Shown here: positions 1 through 13,100 of the stretch, in pieces
Position numbering within the stretch: position 1 is the first letter of the stretch
Layout of the letters: every line of letters starts with the position of its first letter
DNA from: Lingula anatina
Lineage: Eukaryota; Brachiopoda; Lingulata; Lingulida; Lingulidae
Assembly (NCBI RefSeq): GCF_001039355.2
Contig: NW_019773834.1
Span: 5,056-41,462, forward strand
Direction of reading: 5' to 3'
DNA: 36,407 nt
The notes under the pieces: generated by a model
Databases searched by the model: none
What the model was told of the DNA's origin: nothing
Seen by the model: only the letters and a program-made list of their open reading frames with translations
Position numbers and translations under genes: made by a program

Positions 1-3000
1 CCAACTTCATTGCTCTGGGCAATACCAGTGTTATAGGACCCCCCTCCTCCTCCGCTCTGGTCAGGACTCCCATTACCCCCGGCACCCCCTGAGTACCCGC
101 CGCCACCCCCGGGTCCACCAAATTTGCCCTTGGCACCCCCACCACCCCCAAAGCCCCCATTACTCAAAGGTTGATTTTCATTCCCAATTCCACCCACCCC
201 ACCATTAACAAAAGCACTGCCTCCAGTTGCTCCCGTATTGGCGTTTGTCGCGCCATCTGTGAGCAGACCGCCACCGCCGGCTCCACCCGTGTTGGAACTT
301 GACTCTCCCCCTTGGCCATTATCCCCACCGTACCAAGTACCCCGATCCTGTCCCCAAGTGTTGTCGGTGGCATCGGATACAGTTTTGTGGTTAAGTAAGG
401 CGCTGCTACCGCCGCCGCCACCGGCAATGATCAAAGGGACGTCAGTGTCCGTGGTGACAAACGTCCCACCGCCGCCACCAGCACCCGCATGGCCCGTGTT
501 GCATAAAGCCATTTGCCCGACAAGGACTTTCAGTTTTTCTCCTGGAAACAATCGGTTAAATGAAAGAGAGCACTGTCCTATTCTGCTATCCAACACCAAA
601 TTAGCTCTCTTAAACTGTGAAGGATTGTAACTATACGAGTTATTGTCTTTTTTTACTTATCTTTTTCGACTTCTCCTTTCTCACATTTGCAGACAGAGCA
701 TTGTTTGTTTTTAGGTGATGAAGATAGACTACATGTATTGAGGGGGAGATAGAAAGAGAGAATTAGAAAGTCTTTATCTTTGCAAATCTCTCTCCCAAAC
801 TCACAAGCATGCCCACACACACAAATTCAAAAAAACTTACCACTGACAAAACTAAAAGTGCCTGTCATTTTAGAACCTTGTCCATTGTATGTGTAACAAG
901 TATCTGCACCTCTGTATGTATCTCCCCCGCCCATTGCTCCTACGGAGAATAAGAAAAAAAATCAATATTGAGGTGTATCTAAGAAGTGATTTGCGGTAGG
1001 CGTGGCGAACAACATAGGGTGTATTCCCAGAGATTTAGATCGATCCAGGGATTAAGATTTAGATCGACCTACATGTAACTCCCTGGGGGTTCACGTTAAA
1101 TTGCAGTCAGCCGAGCGCGCACCATAATTAATTACCCCATTACAACTTTTAGAAGACGGTACTGCCGGCTAAGCTGACAGTAATCTAGTGAGACTCCCCA
1201 CAGGGATAGATCGATCTAAAATCTATGGAAAAGGGGTCATATATACATGAATGCCCATTAGAGGGCCTTTGCTGATCAATACGTGATAAAGTAATGAACG
1301 TAATATAAAAATCAGAAAAAACCATCAGTTGTGTAATGTTATAAGAGTAAAGTTGTTTTCTTCAATCAACAGTTAAAATTGAAATTGTTTGCCCCCAATA
1401 TGTAAATGTACTGACAGTATGTGGTGCAATTTTGCGAAAAGGCAAAGATTAAAGGGATAAACTAACAACTGTTCATTTCGACAAAAAATGGATTATTCTT
1501 GGGTAAAGGACAGTTTTCCCATTTTTACCAATGGTTAATGAATCAATTCCGACATCCAATGTTAGTCCCTGTTTTTTTCTACAAAGTTTGGTTTTTTTGT
1601 AATATTGCTTCAGATACTTTACACAGTGTAGCCATTTAAGGAGGACACGTTATGAGATGGCAAGCACAAATTCCAGAATAATTGCATTAACTGCCATTTT
1701 GGTGGTAAAATAGAATTTATTGTATTTCTCTATGAGTTGTTTGCAGTGCATTTATTGTGAAACATGGATGTCATACGAACAGTTGTTATCCCTTTTATGT
1801 AAATGTACATGGTAAATTGTGAGTAAATTCTCTCGCTGAAGCTCGAAGTGGTCTGGTATAGGCTATACACTGTACATATACGGCGCCCCGGCGGCTCGAG
1901 TGACAGTGTAGTATCTGACACATAGTTCTATTTGTCACGCACATAGGACATTCGCGATGTAGCTCATGCAACAAAACACCACACAATGCTGCACGGTTGG
2001 TTTCTTTATTATCAACACACGTGTCTCCACCAACATGGCTTCCTCATATCACGTGGTACAAAAATCCCACCAGAGGGACACCACAAGCAGTGCCACCTCC
2101 AACACAATCAAGACAATACCAATTCAATAATTCATACCCCTACTCACCGCCCACCTCCACCCTGTACGTGCCACTATAGGGCACTGTGAAGATCTGAATC
2201 CCACTGGAAACCTCCACCAAACCCGCCAGGGGAAGGCCGTCATAATGGCTGCCCACTGTCGTCGGACCGAACCTGCCCTCGGCTCCAAGGTTGGTGAAGT
2301 TATAGTGCGTTATGCCGGGAAATTGGACTGGAGGTGCAGGAGTCGTGGCTATGGGGATAAATGAAATAAGTTTGTTTTAGTTCGCTGTATAGGCACATCT
2401 CTACAGGGACCTGTTCCATAAAGGGCTTAAGCCCCAAAAACGGGTCTAAACTTTTAGAACGATATTGTGATCCAAATGAGTGAATGTTGTTAGTCCTCTA
2501 GTACAATAAGAATGATAAATATGAAGAACTCTGATACTGAAACGTACATTTTCCAACTGACCGACGTTGCAAAAGACCAGATGACCAGCTATCCAGGTCA
2601 TTTACTGGTGAAAGGTCTCAGGTTGAGACTACAACATTGGTCAGTTGCTAAATATAAGTTTCAGTATCCACTTTGGCACCATATTAATTCGTAGTAGTCC
2701 AATCAAATAAATAAATTAATAAATAAACTTATCTTGGCTTATAGAAAAAGGCATGTGGCTAAACACTCAGACATATTATCACATTTGTATATTTGTATAT
2801 TTATATATTACATATTAAGTGCTAAGAAAGGTAATTAATATGATAAACAATCAAGGACATAGTATCATATTCAAACTTTAATGTCAGCTGAATGAAATTT
2901 TTTCGTGCAAAAGTTTTTCATTGTCACATTGAAGTATGTTTGGGACAGAGAGAATATTTTTAGGTGCACACAGTGCCAACTTACCTATCTTCGGTGCAAC

Positions 3001-4357
3001 ACGGGAATATATCTGAAAACCAAATTCAAACCATCAGTTAGAAAATAATATGAAATCCGGAAAAGTTTTAAATGAAATTGTATCATTGCCATTATTGTAA
3101 ATAACTTGACAGTATATGTTTTTATCACAAGTTCAAAATGCGTGCATGATTACCGTTACTGCTCAATCAAAAAAAAAAAAGACTAATAAATTAATTAAGC
3201 AATGGATTATTGAATGAATTTTGGACTGTAGGCGTCAGCATCAAATAAAACAAAAAGCACACATGAAAACTACCTTCCATCCTGTCGAGGGTTGCAGGTC
3301 CCCGCTCACGCTGGCGTCTTCATACGACACACTGGACAACTGGCATTCCTTAGTCTCTTCGTTGTGCGCCAGTGACGAGCAGTTCGCCGCCCGCAGACAT
3401 AGCCCTATGCAGCGTAATTTTGTGACGGCTGACAGTTGTCGGACGACCAGCTGGGAGTTTATTTTGAATCCACTATACCGCTCAAGGTAACCGTTGGTGT
3501 TGTTTGAGGAGGCAACTGGCGAATATACAGTAGTTCATTATCAAGAAAATTGAATTAAATTACAAAAGGGCTACGAAAGTGAAGGAAACATTTACCCATG
3601 TTGTGACTTGAAAAATAAGAAGGATAAAAACTGGATCTTATTTAAATTCATTATTTCCGCCAAGGTGGTTATGCTTTTGCCTTTTTTTGGTTTGTTACAT
3701 GTATTTAACAGCCTAACTGAAAATAATATGGACGGATTTTCATTCAAAAATTTAAGACAGGTTCCAAATGGGCTTAATGAGAATCGAGTAGAATTTGGTA
3801 TTGATTCATTGAGTAATTGATGGATGATATTTTAATCAATACATTACTTATTATGCGTTAGGTACAAAAGTGAAATTGAAACGCTCTAATAGACCGAGTA
3901 TGCGACGTTTGTTGCATAAAATGTTACTTTTTAAATCCGCCTTTCAATTTTCGTAGATGCACGTATCTTTCGTATAAATCCTATAGGTTTGTTATGTCAC
4001 TTAGAAATAATAAATTTTATACTTATTGTTGAAAAATGGCTTTACGCGAAGTGAGAAAGTAGATAATGCATGCCAGCATTCAATTGGCTGAAGCCAAATT
4101 TGCAAAAAATGTTCGTAAACTAGCGGAATAATGGCTGGTATGTTGTAAAACATTTATAAATACTAGGAAAATTAATTAAGCGCATTTTTTTTCGAAAACA
4201 AAATGTAATGCAGTTTTTTAATATTTCTTTCAAAAACAATATAAATATGTTACAAATGATGAAAATAGTCTCAATCTAACCTAAAATATTTCCTCTTAGT
4301 CTTACCTGTTACTAAAACACCAAGAATAAGTAATTTCAAGGCAGTCTTGCGCTCCAT
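1..4357 (-). CDS. PAN/apple + ALK/LTK-type glycine-rich extracellular protein (C-terminus cut by window edge)
   Basis: Six exons read on the minus strand: 4357-4306, 3515-3274, 3012-2985, 2348-2148, 939-841 and 541-1 (continues off the edge). All have AG/GT boundaries and the phases agree, giving about 387 codons without a stop. Residues 1-17 (MERKTALKLLILGVLVT) are a signal peptide. Exon 2 encodes a PAN/apple-like domain with cysteines in CIGLCLRAANC and KECQLSS. Exon 4 encodes NFTNLGAEGRFGPTT and TVPYSGTYRVEVGG, the hallmark start of the ALK/LTK glycine-rich domain; exons 5-6 continue it (KVLVGQ, then GGGGG-rich repeats such as GGGGGYSGGAGGNG). In ALK/LTK receptors this fold binds small activating ligands. 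No kinase, EGF or transmembrane part is visible, so the protein could be a receptor or a secreted form. PAN plus this domain is not the ALK layout. Exon structure is well supported; function is inferred. Confidence 0.85.
1017..1238. mobile_element. MITE, copy 1 of a four-copy family
   Basis: About 222 bp between GGGTGTATTCCCAG and GGGGTC, inside intron 4 (between exons 4 and 5) of the PAN/glycine-rich gene. The ends form an imperfect inverted repeat around TTAGATCGATC / GATCGATCTAAA. It is flanked by ATA on both sides, a possible 3-bp target duplication. There is no coding capacity. The same sequence recurs at 7724, 9267 and 31614. TIR plus 3-bp duplication would fit a PIF/Harbinger-type non-autonomous element, but the superfamily is inferred. 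Confidence 0.75.
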
Positions 4358-4526
4358 GTCGGCCCAGTGGCTTTAACGGAACTCGAGTGACAGTATGTCC
4401 ACGTTCACAGCGACAGCTGCATCGATTTTCAATATTGTTGCGAGTTCTTTGCGTAACTGATGCAATGGTTGGCTGGCTGTGCAAATATCAACACTACCTG
4501 TATCTGTTCGGTTCCCAAGTTTCTGA

Positions 4527-4537
4527 TTATATATATG
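4527..4537 (-). promoter_or_regulatory. Candidate TATA box for the PAN/glycine-rich gene
   Basis: On the minus strand the sequence reads TATATATAATC about 170-180 bp upstream of the ATG at 4357. It is the best TATA-like match just upstream, implying a 5' leader near 145 nt. AT-rich surroundings make chance matches common. Confidence 0.3.
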
Positions 4538-6857
4538 ACCTTGTCGTTAATTACAAAATGAGGGGTGACCGGGGCCAGTTAGACACTTGTGCAGCCAATC
4601 AGGAATAAGTTGGTGCAACAAAACCGGTTTTGGAACGCGCGACAAGAATTTAGTTGCAGTTGCAATGTTGGGGTTGGGGCAAGGTGGCACCCTGTACTCA
4701 AATAATGCAGCAATCCATGTTAACGCCATATTAATTATATTTTAATTAAATTAAAATTGATTTTGAGTCTTGGCTCAATTTGTTTTCCATACGAAGCAGC
4801 TCAGTTGATGTTTCTGTACTTCAATTTTTCTAAAGTTTTGCTAAAAATCATAAAAATCCATGTCCCTGGTCCCTAGCCAAGTGGTCCGATCAACCGCAAG
4901 TGCACAATTTTATTTGATTATTGCAGCTATTTTTTGTTTTGTTTTTATGATAACGTACGATTAGCCATTCCTGCTAATTTTTAAACACTATAGCGGTGGT
5001 TTGAAGAACTTTATATACATGTACTATCACAAGGCTATGGAAATACTGTAGAATTTAAACTGTATTCAATAAATTTACTTCCAGATGCAAAAACTTTCAT
5101 TTGGACTCACTGATCAATAAAACCTTTTTTACAACCAATGCTTTCTTGGCAGTATGGAATATGGTCATTTTACAAGAATATTTGATCATTTTTCGACCTG
5201 GTAGATACTTTTTCATTAATTGACCAGGGACCAACTTTCCCCGGGGTCTTACTAGCCCCGGTCTCCCCTAAAGTTGGAAGCGTTATAATGTTTATTTGAT
5301 ATGACAATGAAGTTTTTTTAGTACTGGGATACATCTGCGACGAATAACAGCTCAACTGACGGCAGTTTTTTTTTTTTTTTTTTTTTTGCTCAAGAAGAAA
5401 GGTTATTGGAGATCTTACGCCTTTTAATTTTTCCCCTTTTTTCAGTAACATCAGTAAGCGTCCATTGACGTCATTCTCAATGGTCATTTTACAAGACCAT
5501 TTATTGATTAACTATAAAATCTAACTTCAATGTCCAGCGGTTCGGTTTTGGCCAAGACGTTAACAGGTCATTGACAATGTCCTGTCATAACCATATTGGC
5601 CTAACCTAGACAGCTTCAGTCAAATATTCCAACAATGACAGTAAAAATCATTAAATTGATCAATGCACTACTGGACATCGGCTTTTTGCGCCCTTTTGCA
5701 TTCAGTGACTGAATGATCTAATAGGTTAAAGGTATTGATAGCCATATCCAGTGACAGTTTGATGCACAGTAAGCCAGTATAACCATTTGTAAAACAAACA
5801 AAAAACGACTCATTCGTAATACTGTTGTTCATTGTTTGTTCCTAAAACAAATTTCCTATATCTGTTTTATAGCCATTATCATAAAAAGTCACAATGTCCT
5901 GTTTTGGTCGTAAGGTTTAGTCCCTACATATGTACAGTACCCGTGTACTAGTATTATTGTTATTGATTCGTATTGGAATCACGGTCTGCTATCGACAATT
6001 TACGAGCACATATCCATCTAGTCAGAACCACCATTGTGAACTTCATGGGTTTGAACATCTGTTATTTTATTCAAACCGTTATGCAGTTGTGACAAAGTTG
6101 TTGACTTATTTTTTGTTGTTACGCGAGGTAGTAAGTACAAACTGTTATATTCTTTCATGCTGTTTATTAACTACTTTTCCGAGCCACCGCCTTTCCATTT
6201 TTTTGTCTCTGCCTCATGCAATGTCTAGCGACCTTTTCCCCATTTACATTACATTCCTCTGCTTAAGTGGACATGTCAATCAATTCAGTTTATCTACAGA
6301 ACACCTCCCGCTCCTTATTCACTCGTGGCTGTGACAGTGTCAATTACTAACATTGCACAGATTAAGACATATTTTCAAAATTCGACACAAGTTAAACCGA
6401 GGCACGATTTTCTTTTTCTTATATTTCTATAGAAAGATGATGTATTTTAGGCATTCAAATCAGACGTGTTTTTTAATATATGCATGTATATTTCATCCGT
6501 TATGTAGATGTATACATGTATGTGATTGTATACATGTAGAATCATGTACATGTATACAGGAAACCGTGACAGAACACTCTCTGCCATGCATACATTGGGA
6601 TCTTTAATTCACCCATGAGTTTTGCCATATAGATTAAAAAGACAATAGTTTCAGATGTAAAGTATTTGATAAAATATATCTATCAATGATATGCCCTGTG
6701 TAACGACGTGTTCTATCCACGTTTTGGCCTACATGAAAGCGAATAAAAGTGAAATAAGCGAACGAAATTAATTAACTTTTTTACAGCGCCAGCCCGTTCC
6801 ACATTTCGGGTACCTTTTATAAAATAATCACCTTTTCAGAGTCACGTATAAGATAAG

Positions 6858-6859
<2 letters not shown>

Positions 6860-6892
<33 letters not shown>
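6860..6892. repeat. (TC)n microsatellite
   Basis: An uninterrupted TC dinucleotide run of about 33 bp in intergenic DNA. Confidence 0.95.
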
Positions 6893-6894
<2 letters not shown>

Positions 6895-7348
6895 GTCATC
6901 ACCACCGTCCGCTCAAACACGTGCCCTAGCTAAAATGGTAAACACATATGTCGCATAATATGGACTGTAAATACATGATGATTATTCTGATAAACTTAAT
7001 GGATTTGTATTATAAATATTTAAACATGTATACTTGATACTTTTTATGGCATATTGTATCTATGTCTAGGCGAATCAACATCCTTTTGGCGTGCTGTTCT
7101 GGTTCCAATAGCTCCAAAGTATAGCTATTTGACTAAAAGATACCAATGAATCCACCTATTTACTATGTTATAATGTATTAATTACCATCTGCAGTTACGC
7201 TCATATCTTGTATTTACCCATTTAGTTCTATAAATATACGGTGTATATACATGTATAATTGATTCCAATTCGGATAACACTCTTTACCTGGTATGACGTT
7301 TTCATTTCCAGAAAGAAAAATGCATGGCTACGCAACGTGAAAGAAGAC

Positions 7349-7350
<2 letters not shown>

Positions 7351-7389
<39 letters not shown>
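7351..7389. repeat. (CA)n microsatellite
   Basis: A CA run of about 39 bp. It creates artificial His-Thr and Cys-Val open frames on the two strands, which should be ignored. Confidence 0.95.
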
Positions 7390-7391
<2 letters not shown>

Positions 7392-7723
7392 CTTTTATAA
7401 GCACATCTTCATTTTTTGAAGGAAAGAATACCAGTACTTCCGCCAAGGCCCTTGACATTTACTCTATCTCGCAATGGTAAAGAACCCTTAACTTATTGGA
7501 TTCAGATGATGATCTGGACGATGGATCACCATCAAAATCTAAACACTTTGAAGTGAAGCCATTTCAGAACGCTCCTATATATGTCATCAAAACCCATCTG
7601 CTACTTTTTTTGAGTTAGGGTGGTGACGAACAGAAAGATAACGGAGTTGAAAATATAACCTCCTTGGCCTTCCGGTTTTACGAATTTGAGGGTCCGTGGA
7701 ACAGACAGTCCACCCTCCACTTA

Positions 7724-7938
7724 GGGCGTATTCCCAGAGCTTTTAGGTCGATCTATCCCCTCGGGGAGTCTCACTAGATTACGGTCAGATAATCCGGCTT
7801 AAATGTCCGTCCCGCCTACTACAAGCTGTAAGGGGGTAATTGACTTTAGTGCCCGCTCGGCTGACAGCTATTTAGCGTGAACCCCCAGGGAGTTAGGTCG
7901 ATCTAAAGTAGATCGATCTAATCTCTGGGAATGGGGTC
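7724..7938. mobile_element. MITE, copy 2 (inverted relative to copies 1, 3 and 4)
   Basis: About 215 bp starting GGGCGTATTCCCAGAGC and ending CTCTGGGAATGGGGTC, flanked on both sides by TTA (7721-7723 and 7939-7941). That is a clear 3-bp target duplication of the kind PIF/Harbinger elements make. The interior is the reverse complement of copy 4 with few differences, including the GTCCGTCCCGCCTACTACAA stretch, so copies 2 and 4 form one subfamily and copies 1 and 3 another. Confidence 0.8.
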
Positions 7939-8952
7939 TTAGTAATAATGTTTAGGTTTAGCCAAAATGGAGGCCGAGGCTTACCTGTAGACAATTAATC
8001 GGAAGCGGAATCTCTATCATGCGGGACTCTCTGTTAAATAACACGCGTACCGGAAAGGTTAGTTCCAGATGCGGGTATTTGCCTATGATCGATACCCACG
8101 TGGAGCAAGGGTAACCGGCGCCGATAGCACTGGTTCTGTTTGTACTTTATTTATGCAAAAATATTTATATTGGTGGCTTGTCCGATGCCTAATAGCCCTT
8201 TGTAAAGTGTCCCCGGAAGCGTATTTTGACTTCTTTTTGAATTAGCTTTGCAAAGCAACTTGGACCGATTGATATTGATTTTTGTGTAAATGATAATGTC
8301 CAAGTCAGAATTACCGCGTAAATAATAGTCTTCGATCAGTGAGTTGGATGTGTTTGACAATTTAAGCATTTTTGTTCTTTATTCTTTCACCTTTAAAGTT
8401 GTGCCTTGTATTACTAACTCTAATTACATGGAAGAAACCATCATTGGAAAACAGTTTATGTGTTTAATGGCGGGCCTTGTTGTACGTTTTCTTATGCAAA
8501 TATAATCCTGGAACAAAAGACTGCCCCTTCACCTACATGTACAATGGGCACATGTTTGATACCTATTCCATGAAATAAATCTTCCTAGGTTTTTCTCGCC
8601 AAGCTGGACCTTTTGGTTCTGCTTGCAAAGTGTAGCCGGTGGACCTGCAAGTGCATCAAACATACTTTATAACTCCAAAAATTGTTAACTTTTCCAGCGT
8701 GTTGCATTATTTTGCTCGGTAAATAAACGAGGTTATTGATAAAAAACGGCTATGAATTCCACTGGCTCCAAAGCGAGAAAACAATTCCAACCTTTTGTAC
8801 CATTACTAAAGCACCCTAACTACAGTAGGTAGAGAATTATCTGATGCAAGAGGTCGGAAACAAGACAAATGACAGGGTTTTTACAGTAAATGGAGTGTAA
8901 AACTTTGCACGCTTTGTGATTCTGACCTTTGTATTTGAATTAAGATTTGTCA

Positions 8953-8954
<2 letters not shown>

Positions 8955-8992
<38 letters not shown>
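8955..8992. repeat. (CA)n microsatellite
   Basis: A CA run of about 38 bp upstream of receptor A. Confidence 0.95.
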
Positions 8993-8993
<1 letters not shown>

Positions 8994-9266
8994 TTTGCTG
9001 TCTTTCTCGTATAGTCATAGGAAAATGTACGGTGAAATCATTCGTGAATTAAGTTTCGTGTTACGAAAAAAAATTTTTTAATTAATTAAATTAATTTTTA
9101 ATTAAAAGGATAAAACCTGACTTATGCTTAAACGTGAATATTGCGTTCCTATCCATGCGTTGTGTTTGTGCGTTAATTCTTTCTCAACTGTTGCAATTTG
9201 TAGTAGATAATTCTTGCCTCTGTGCTTTTACATTTTTCTTATTATTACCACTCCTACTGTAACAAC

Positions 9267-9491
9267 GGGTGCATTCCCAGAGATTTAGATCGGTCCAGAG
9301 ATTTAGATTTAGATCGACCTAACTCCCTGGGGGTTCACGCTAAATTGCAGTCAGCCGAGAGCGCACCATAGTTAATTACCCCATTACAGCTTTTAGAGGA
9401 CGGGACTGGCGCTTAAACCGGCTAAGCTGACAGTAATCTAGTGAGACTCCCCACAGGGATAGATCGATCTAAAATCTATGGAAATGGGGTC
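9267..9491. mobile_element. MITE, copy 3, present upstream of receptor A but not receptor B
   Basis: About 225 bp from GGGTGCATTCCCAG to GGGGTC, in the same orientation as copy 1 and very similar to it. It sits just after TTATTATTACCACT, a flank also found at 17399 in the duplicated copy, where no MITE follows. No clear target duplication remains here. Confidence 0.8.
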
Positions 9492-9521
9492 TAGCACTAT
9501 ACAACAACAGCAACAACTATT

Positions 9522-9523
9522 AA

Positions 9524-9558
<35 letters not shown>

Positions 9559-9561
9559 ATA
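9522..9561. repeat. (AAAT)n microsatellite, upstream copy
   Basis: A run of about ten AAAT units, shared in position with the longer run at 17511 in the duplicated copy. It produces a spurious Tyr-Leu-Phe-Ile reading frame on the minus strand. Confidence 0.95.
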
Positions 9562-10071
9562 TAACACTGTTGTATAAACTTGCTGCACATTTTTCATTAT
9601 ATTCGTCAGTCTTTCTTTCCCTGATCATGTTCCTAAAAAAACATTGCATGAACTGTGGTGGATCAATCTGTAGAGCAACATGTGGCAAACTGACCAGCGA
9701 ATGACACGGGCCTGATCGAATTTTTAAAGCTGCTGTCAAGGTTCAATGGCATTATATAGTTTAGAAATGCCACGTTGTAAAATAAAAAAAACTTAGATAG
9801 TTACATGAACAGCATAAAAATGAGGAATCATTGTGTCGAGAAATGGGAATGATTTTAGTTCGTCACAATTAGAATTGGGAAAAAATGAAGGCGAATAAGT
9901 CACTTTAGTGAGCACTAGGAAATGACCTTATTTTTCGTGCACAATATTGTATTAACGTATAATAATACTTCCTTTTTATGGTAGCAACATGTGACTGTGT
10001 GTGACTTTTACAAATGATCAAATTCTAAAACGCTTACACATCGTGAAGAGAGGAGTCTATTTTAATTGAGG

Positions 10072-10080
10072 ATGGCTTAA
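10072..10080 (+). promoter_or_regulatory. Possible minimal upstream ORF (ATG GCT TAA) of receptor A
   Basis: A two-codon open frame lies 114 bp before the main ATG in sequence conserved with receptor B, where the equivalent is ATG ACG TAA (18144-18152). It matters only if the transcript starts upstream of it, which the sequence does not show. Confidence 0.25.
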
Positions 10081-10185
10081 GCGTCATCGACATCAACCCT
10101 CGAGAGACAGCCCTCAGCCCAGACTCGAGACAGTGGAAACAGGACCCAGCACTGAACCTGGCGCCAAGCCACTGAGAGTGACCAG

Positions 10186-13100
10186 ATGGCGGGTCTGGTG
10201 CATGAAAATGGCAGGAGAGACATCATTATTCTAGTGCTCCTTTCTTCTCTCATCGGAGCTGTCAGCAGTGAGAGTACTGGTACAGGTACGTGTGCCCCTC
10301 TCCCCATCCCCGACGAAGCCAATTTTGAGAAAATATATCTTGCAAATAATTCTGCCGGGAAGGTCCCATTTTTTCTGCTGACCGTAGTTTACAGGTAGTA
10401 TGACGAGGTGCTATACCGGGAAAGCTACCAACCACGTTATAGAGCACGATGAGAGCCAAAGCGGTTCACAAAATGGCGGTGTTAGTTCTGAGTAGTCTCT
10501 TTCATTTCAAACGTCCACTGTGGATTTGCCCCGGGTACAGTATGAATATATGTACAGTCTTGATAAGCAAGGCCAAATAATGGGGGTGGGGGCATTAAAA
10601 AACAAAATGTATGGTTAGGTAAAGCAACAGCGACAATGTGACTTTTGAAAAAACATTTCTAGCTGACAGTCCCAACGAGCAGATAGTTTTTTTTTTATGA
10701 AAGAGCTGTACGCCATGCATGACGCCATGCCGGGTAAGGTATTGACTCAATTGAATTTTGATCTGTTGCGTAGTTGGTAAAGGATAGAGATCAATGACCA
10801 TCCCCGCCTAAGTATCATTTAAAGACTTTGAAGTAAAGAAAAAAGAAATATAATTGATGACGCAGGCTTTATGATAATAACGAGCAATAATTTGTTGTCA
10901 AAATCGATCACTAATTCTAAACTATACCGGATTTTTATGCAAAAGGTCATTCGCTCGGACATACGAGAGCCTGCATTCGTTTTGGATTGCGGGATCAGCT
11001 TGTTTTTGTGGTGAACTGATATGCGTCATCTGGGATTCGAACTCGTGACATGCCGTTACGATGGTTTGCTGATGAATAGTTCTTCTTTTTTTTCTTTGCA
11101 ACCAAGCACGCTACCGACTTCGATGTGAGTGAACCGCCACACTCTTATAGTAATCAAACGCAATTTTTAGAAATTATTTCGAGCAGGACATCTTTAACAT
11201 TTTGATATTCGAACCCGCGTATTTATAATTGTCTAGCAATGTGTAAGAGGACGACGTTAACAAGGAGCCATAGCAGCTTCGTTGATTAGCTACGGATCAA
11301 TTATTAGAAAGTTTCTTCTTCTCACAGAGAGGGCCAGTTTGGCTGTACACAGGGGCGGATCGAGGATTATTTGAAGGAGGGGGTCCGATTTTTCAGGAAT
11401 GACAGGCCTCGAATAAGAAGCCGACCCTCGCCCCCTTGGAGTGTTTTGGAGGGCAAACAGTGTCATTTTGAACGAATAAGAATTATAAATCTGCTAGTCA
11501 AATTCTTATTCCAAGAGGGGAATTTCAGTGTGAAATTTTTTCAGAAACAGAAAGGGGGGGATCAGGACTCCCCTGACCCCCCTCTAAACCCGCCACTGGT
11601 GTGTGTTCGCTTATTTGATAAGAAAAGGGAATCCGCACCTGCCACCGTAAATCGTTATTTTAAGATAAGCCGTGTATTTGAAAGGGGGGAAATTAACATC
11701 TATAGCTAAAGATTTTATTTCGTTTTTTTTAAAGTAAAACCTCAAAATGTTGATCTTTTTGGCCTTTATGTTAACCCGCCAATGTAGTTTGATCTATTAA
11801 ACTGAAAATACTACTACATTTACTATTACTACTACTACTACTACTACTACTACTAATAATAATAATAATAATAATAATAATGACTATTTCAAAATTCAAA
11901 TAGACGATCATTTATCCCCTTTTGTGTATTACCCCTGAAGTAAAATGCATTTTCCTCTAACTTTCAGAAACGTGCGCAACAAAATATAGAGATTGCTTTT
12001 GCGAAGACGACCACTGCTTCTTCACAGTTGATAAAAATATGTCCTTCAGCTCTTCTGAGCAGTATTGTCGTGGACAAGACGGACATTTAGCGACAGTTCG
12101 GAGTGCCAACGTGCAGCGAAGACTACATGGGATAGCTGGAGAAAGACGTGTTTGGATTGGTGCAAGGGAACACGTGATGTCGACATGGACGTGGTTGGAC
12201 GGTTCTCCATATATCCCAAGTAGTAGTTCGTTTCATTTCCTCTAATGATTTACTGTATGGGACTAAATTATAACGCCTATTTTTGGGGGCATGCGGTTAT
12301 ATCATAATATAATTGTTAAACCTTTTTTGTCTTACAAAAGCTCTTTTAAAACGGATGCCCATTTACTAGTATTTTTTTTATTGTACCCTAGTACTGTACA
12401 AGGTGCTAAATATGTCACTCATAATATACAAACGCTATTAAATCTGTTTTGATCCGTACAGCTCATGCTGATCCATGATTTAGAAAAGTATCATTTACTT
12501 AGTTCCTTGATTTTCTTACAATTTTTATAAAACCATTTGAATATGCATATCAAATTGCAACTATATTTGGTGATATCTCTTTAAAGAAAATACATGTGTT
12601 CTACATGTAGGTGGTTTCAATCAATTTGATACCTCAAACAGCGAGTCCACAGCTGTGATGCTTTTAAGGAGCAGGGGGCAGTGGACTTGGAAATCAAGCT
12701 CTAAATTCGGAGAAAAAGGTTTTATTTGCGAAACAGGTGCGTTATAAATTTCTTTTAAATGATTAAGATCACATACGTTATTGTTTTAAAATTGTGTGTA
12801 TTTCCATTGAAGAATCATTTCAGTTTTAATAACCAGTCTGATTAAATGTTATCATAGGCCTATTAGGCAACAAAATGCCCTCTCGAGAAAAGGAATGCAT
12901 TTGAAAGCAGGTAAATGAATAAATGAATAAATGAAGACTAAAAAAGCTCAAATTTATGTATTACAATGTCTATAAGATTGGTTTTACGCAGTGTTCCACC
13001 TTTTGACTAAATTGTCTTCCCTACAGGTAAACTCGGAGAGACCTGTACTACCAGCAATGACGATAACGTCGTGGTATATGAATTGGATGATCGTTGTATT

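Larger units (their letters stand above)
4560..8600. other. Intergenic region without a supported gene
   Basis: Open frames here (for example 5930-6334 and 6353-6607 on plus, 5170-5487 on minus) lack domain logic, splice continuity or compositional contrast. Contents I can name are a poly-T run near 5368-5387, a cluster of TACATGTA-type palindromic words at about 6480-6560, two dinucleotide microsatellites and one MITE, listed separately. Nothing else is recognisable. Confidence 0.6.

Noticed and set aside
164-630. Plus-strand proline-rich open frame (238-630) and a minus frame 164-427
   Set aside because: They are shadows of the glycine-rich domain exon on the minus strand in another frame.
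5930-6607. Hydrophobic open frames suggesting small membrane proteins
   Set aside because: AT-rich random frames with no domain pattern, splice continuity or supporting signals.
7228-7480. Cys-Val and His-Thr repeat proteins
   Set aside because: Translations of a CA microsatellite.
11371-11709. 112-residue open frame in intron 1 of receptor A
   Set aside because: Lies across a MITE-like element, with no codon or domain logic.
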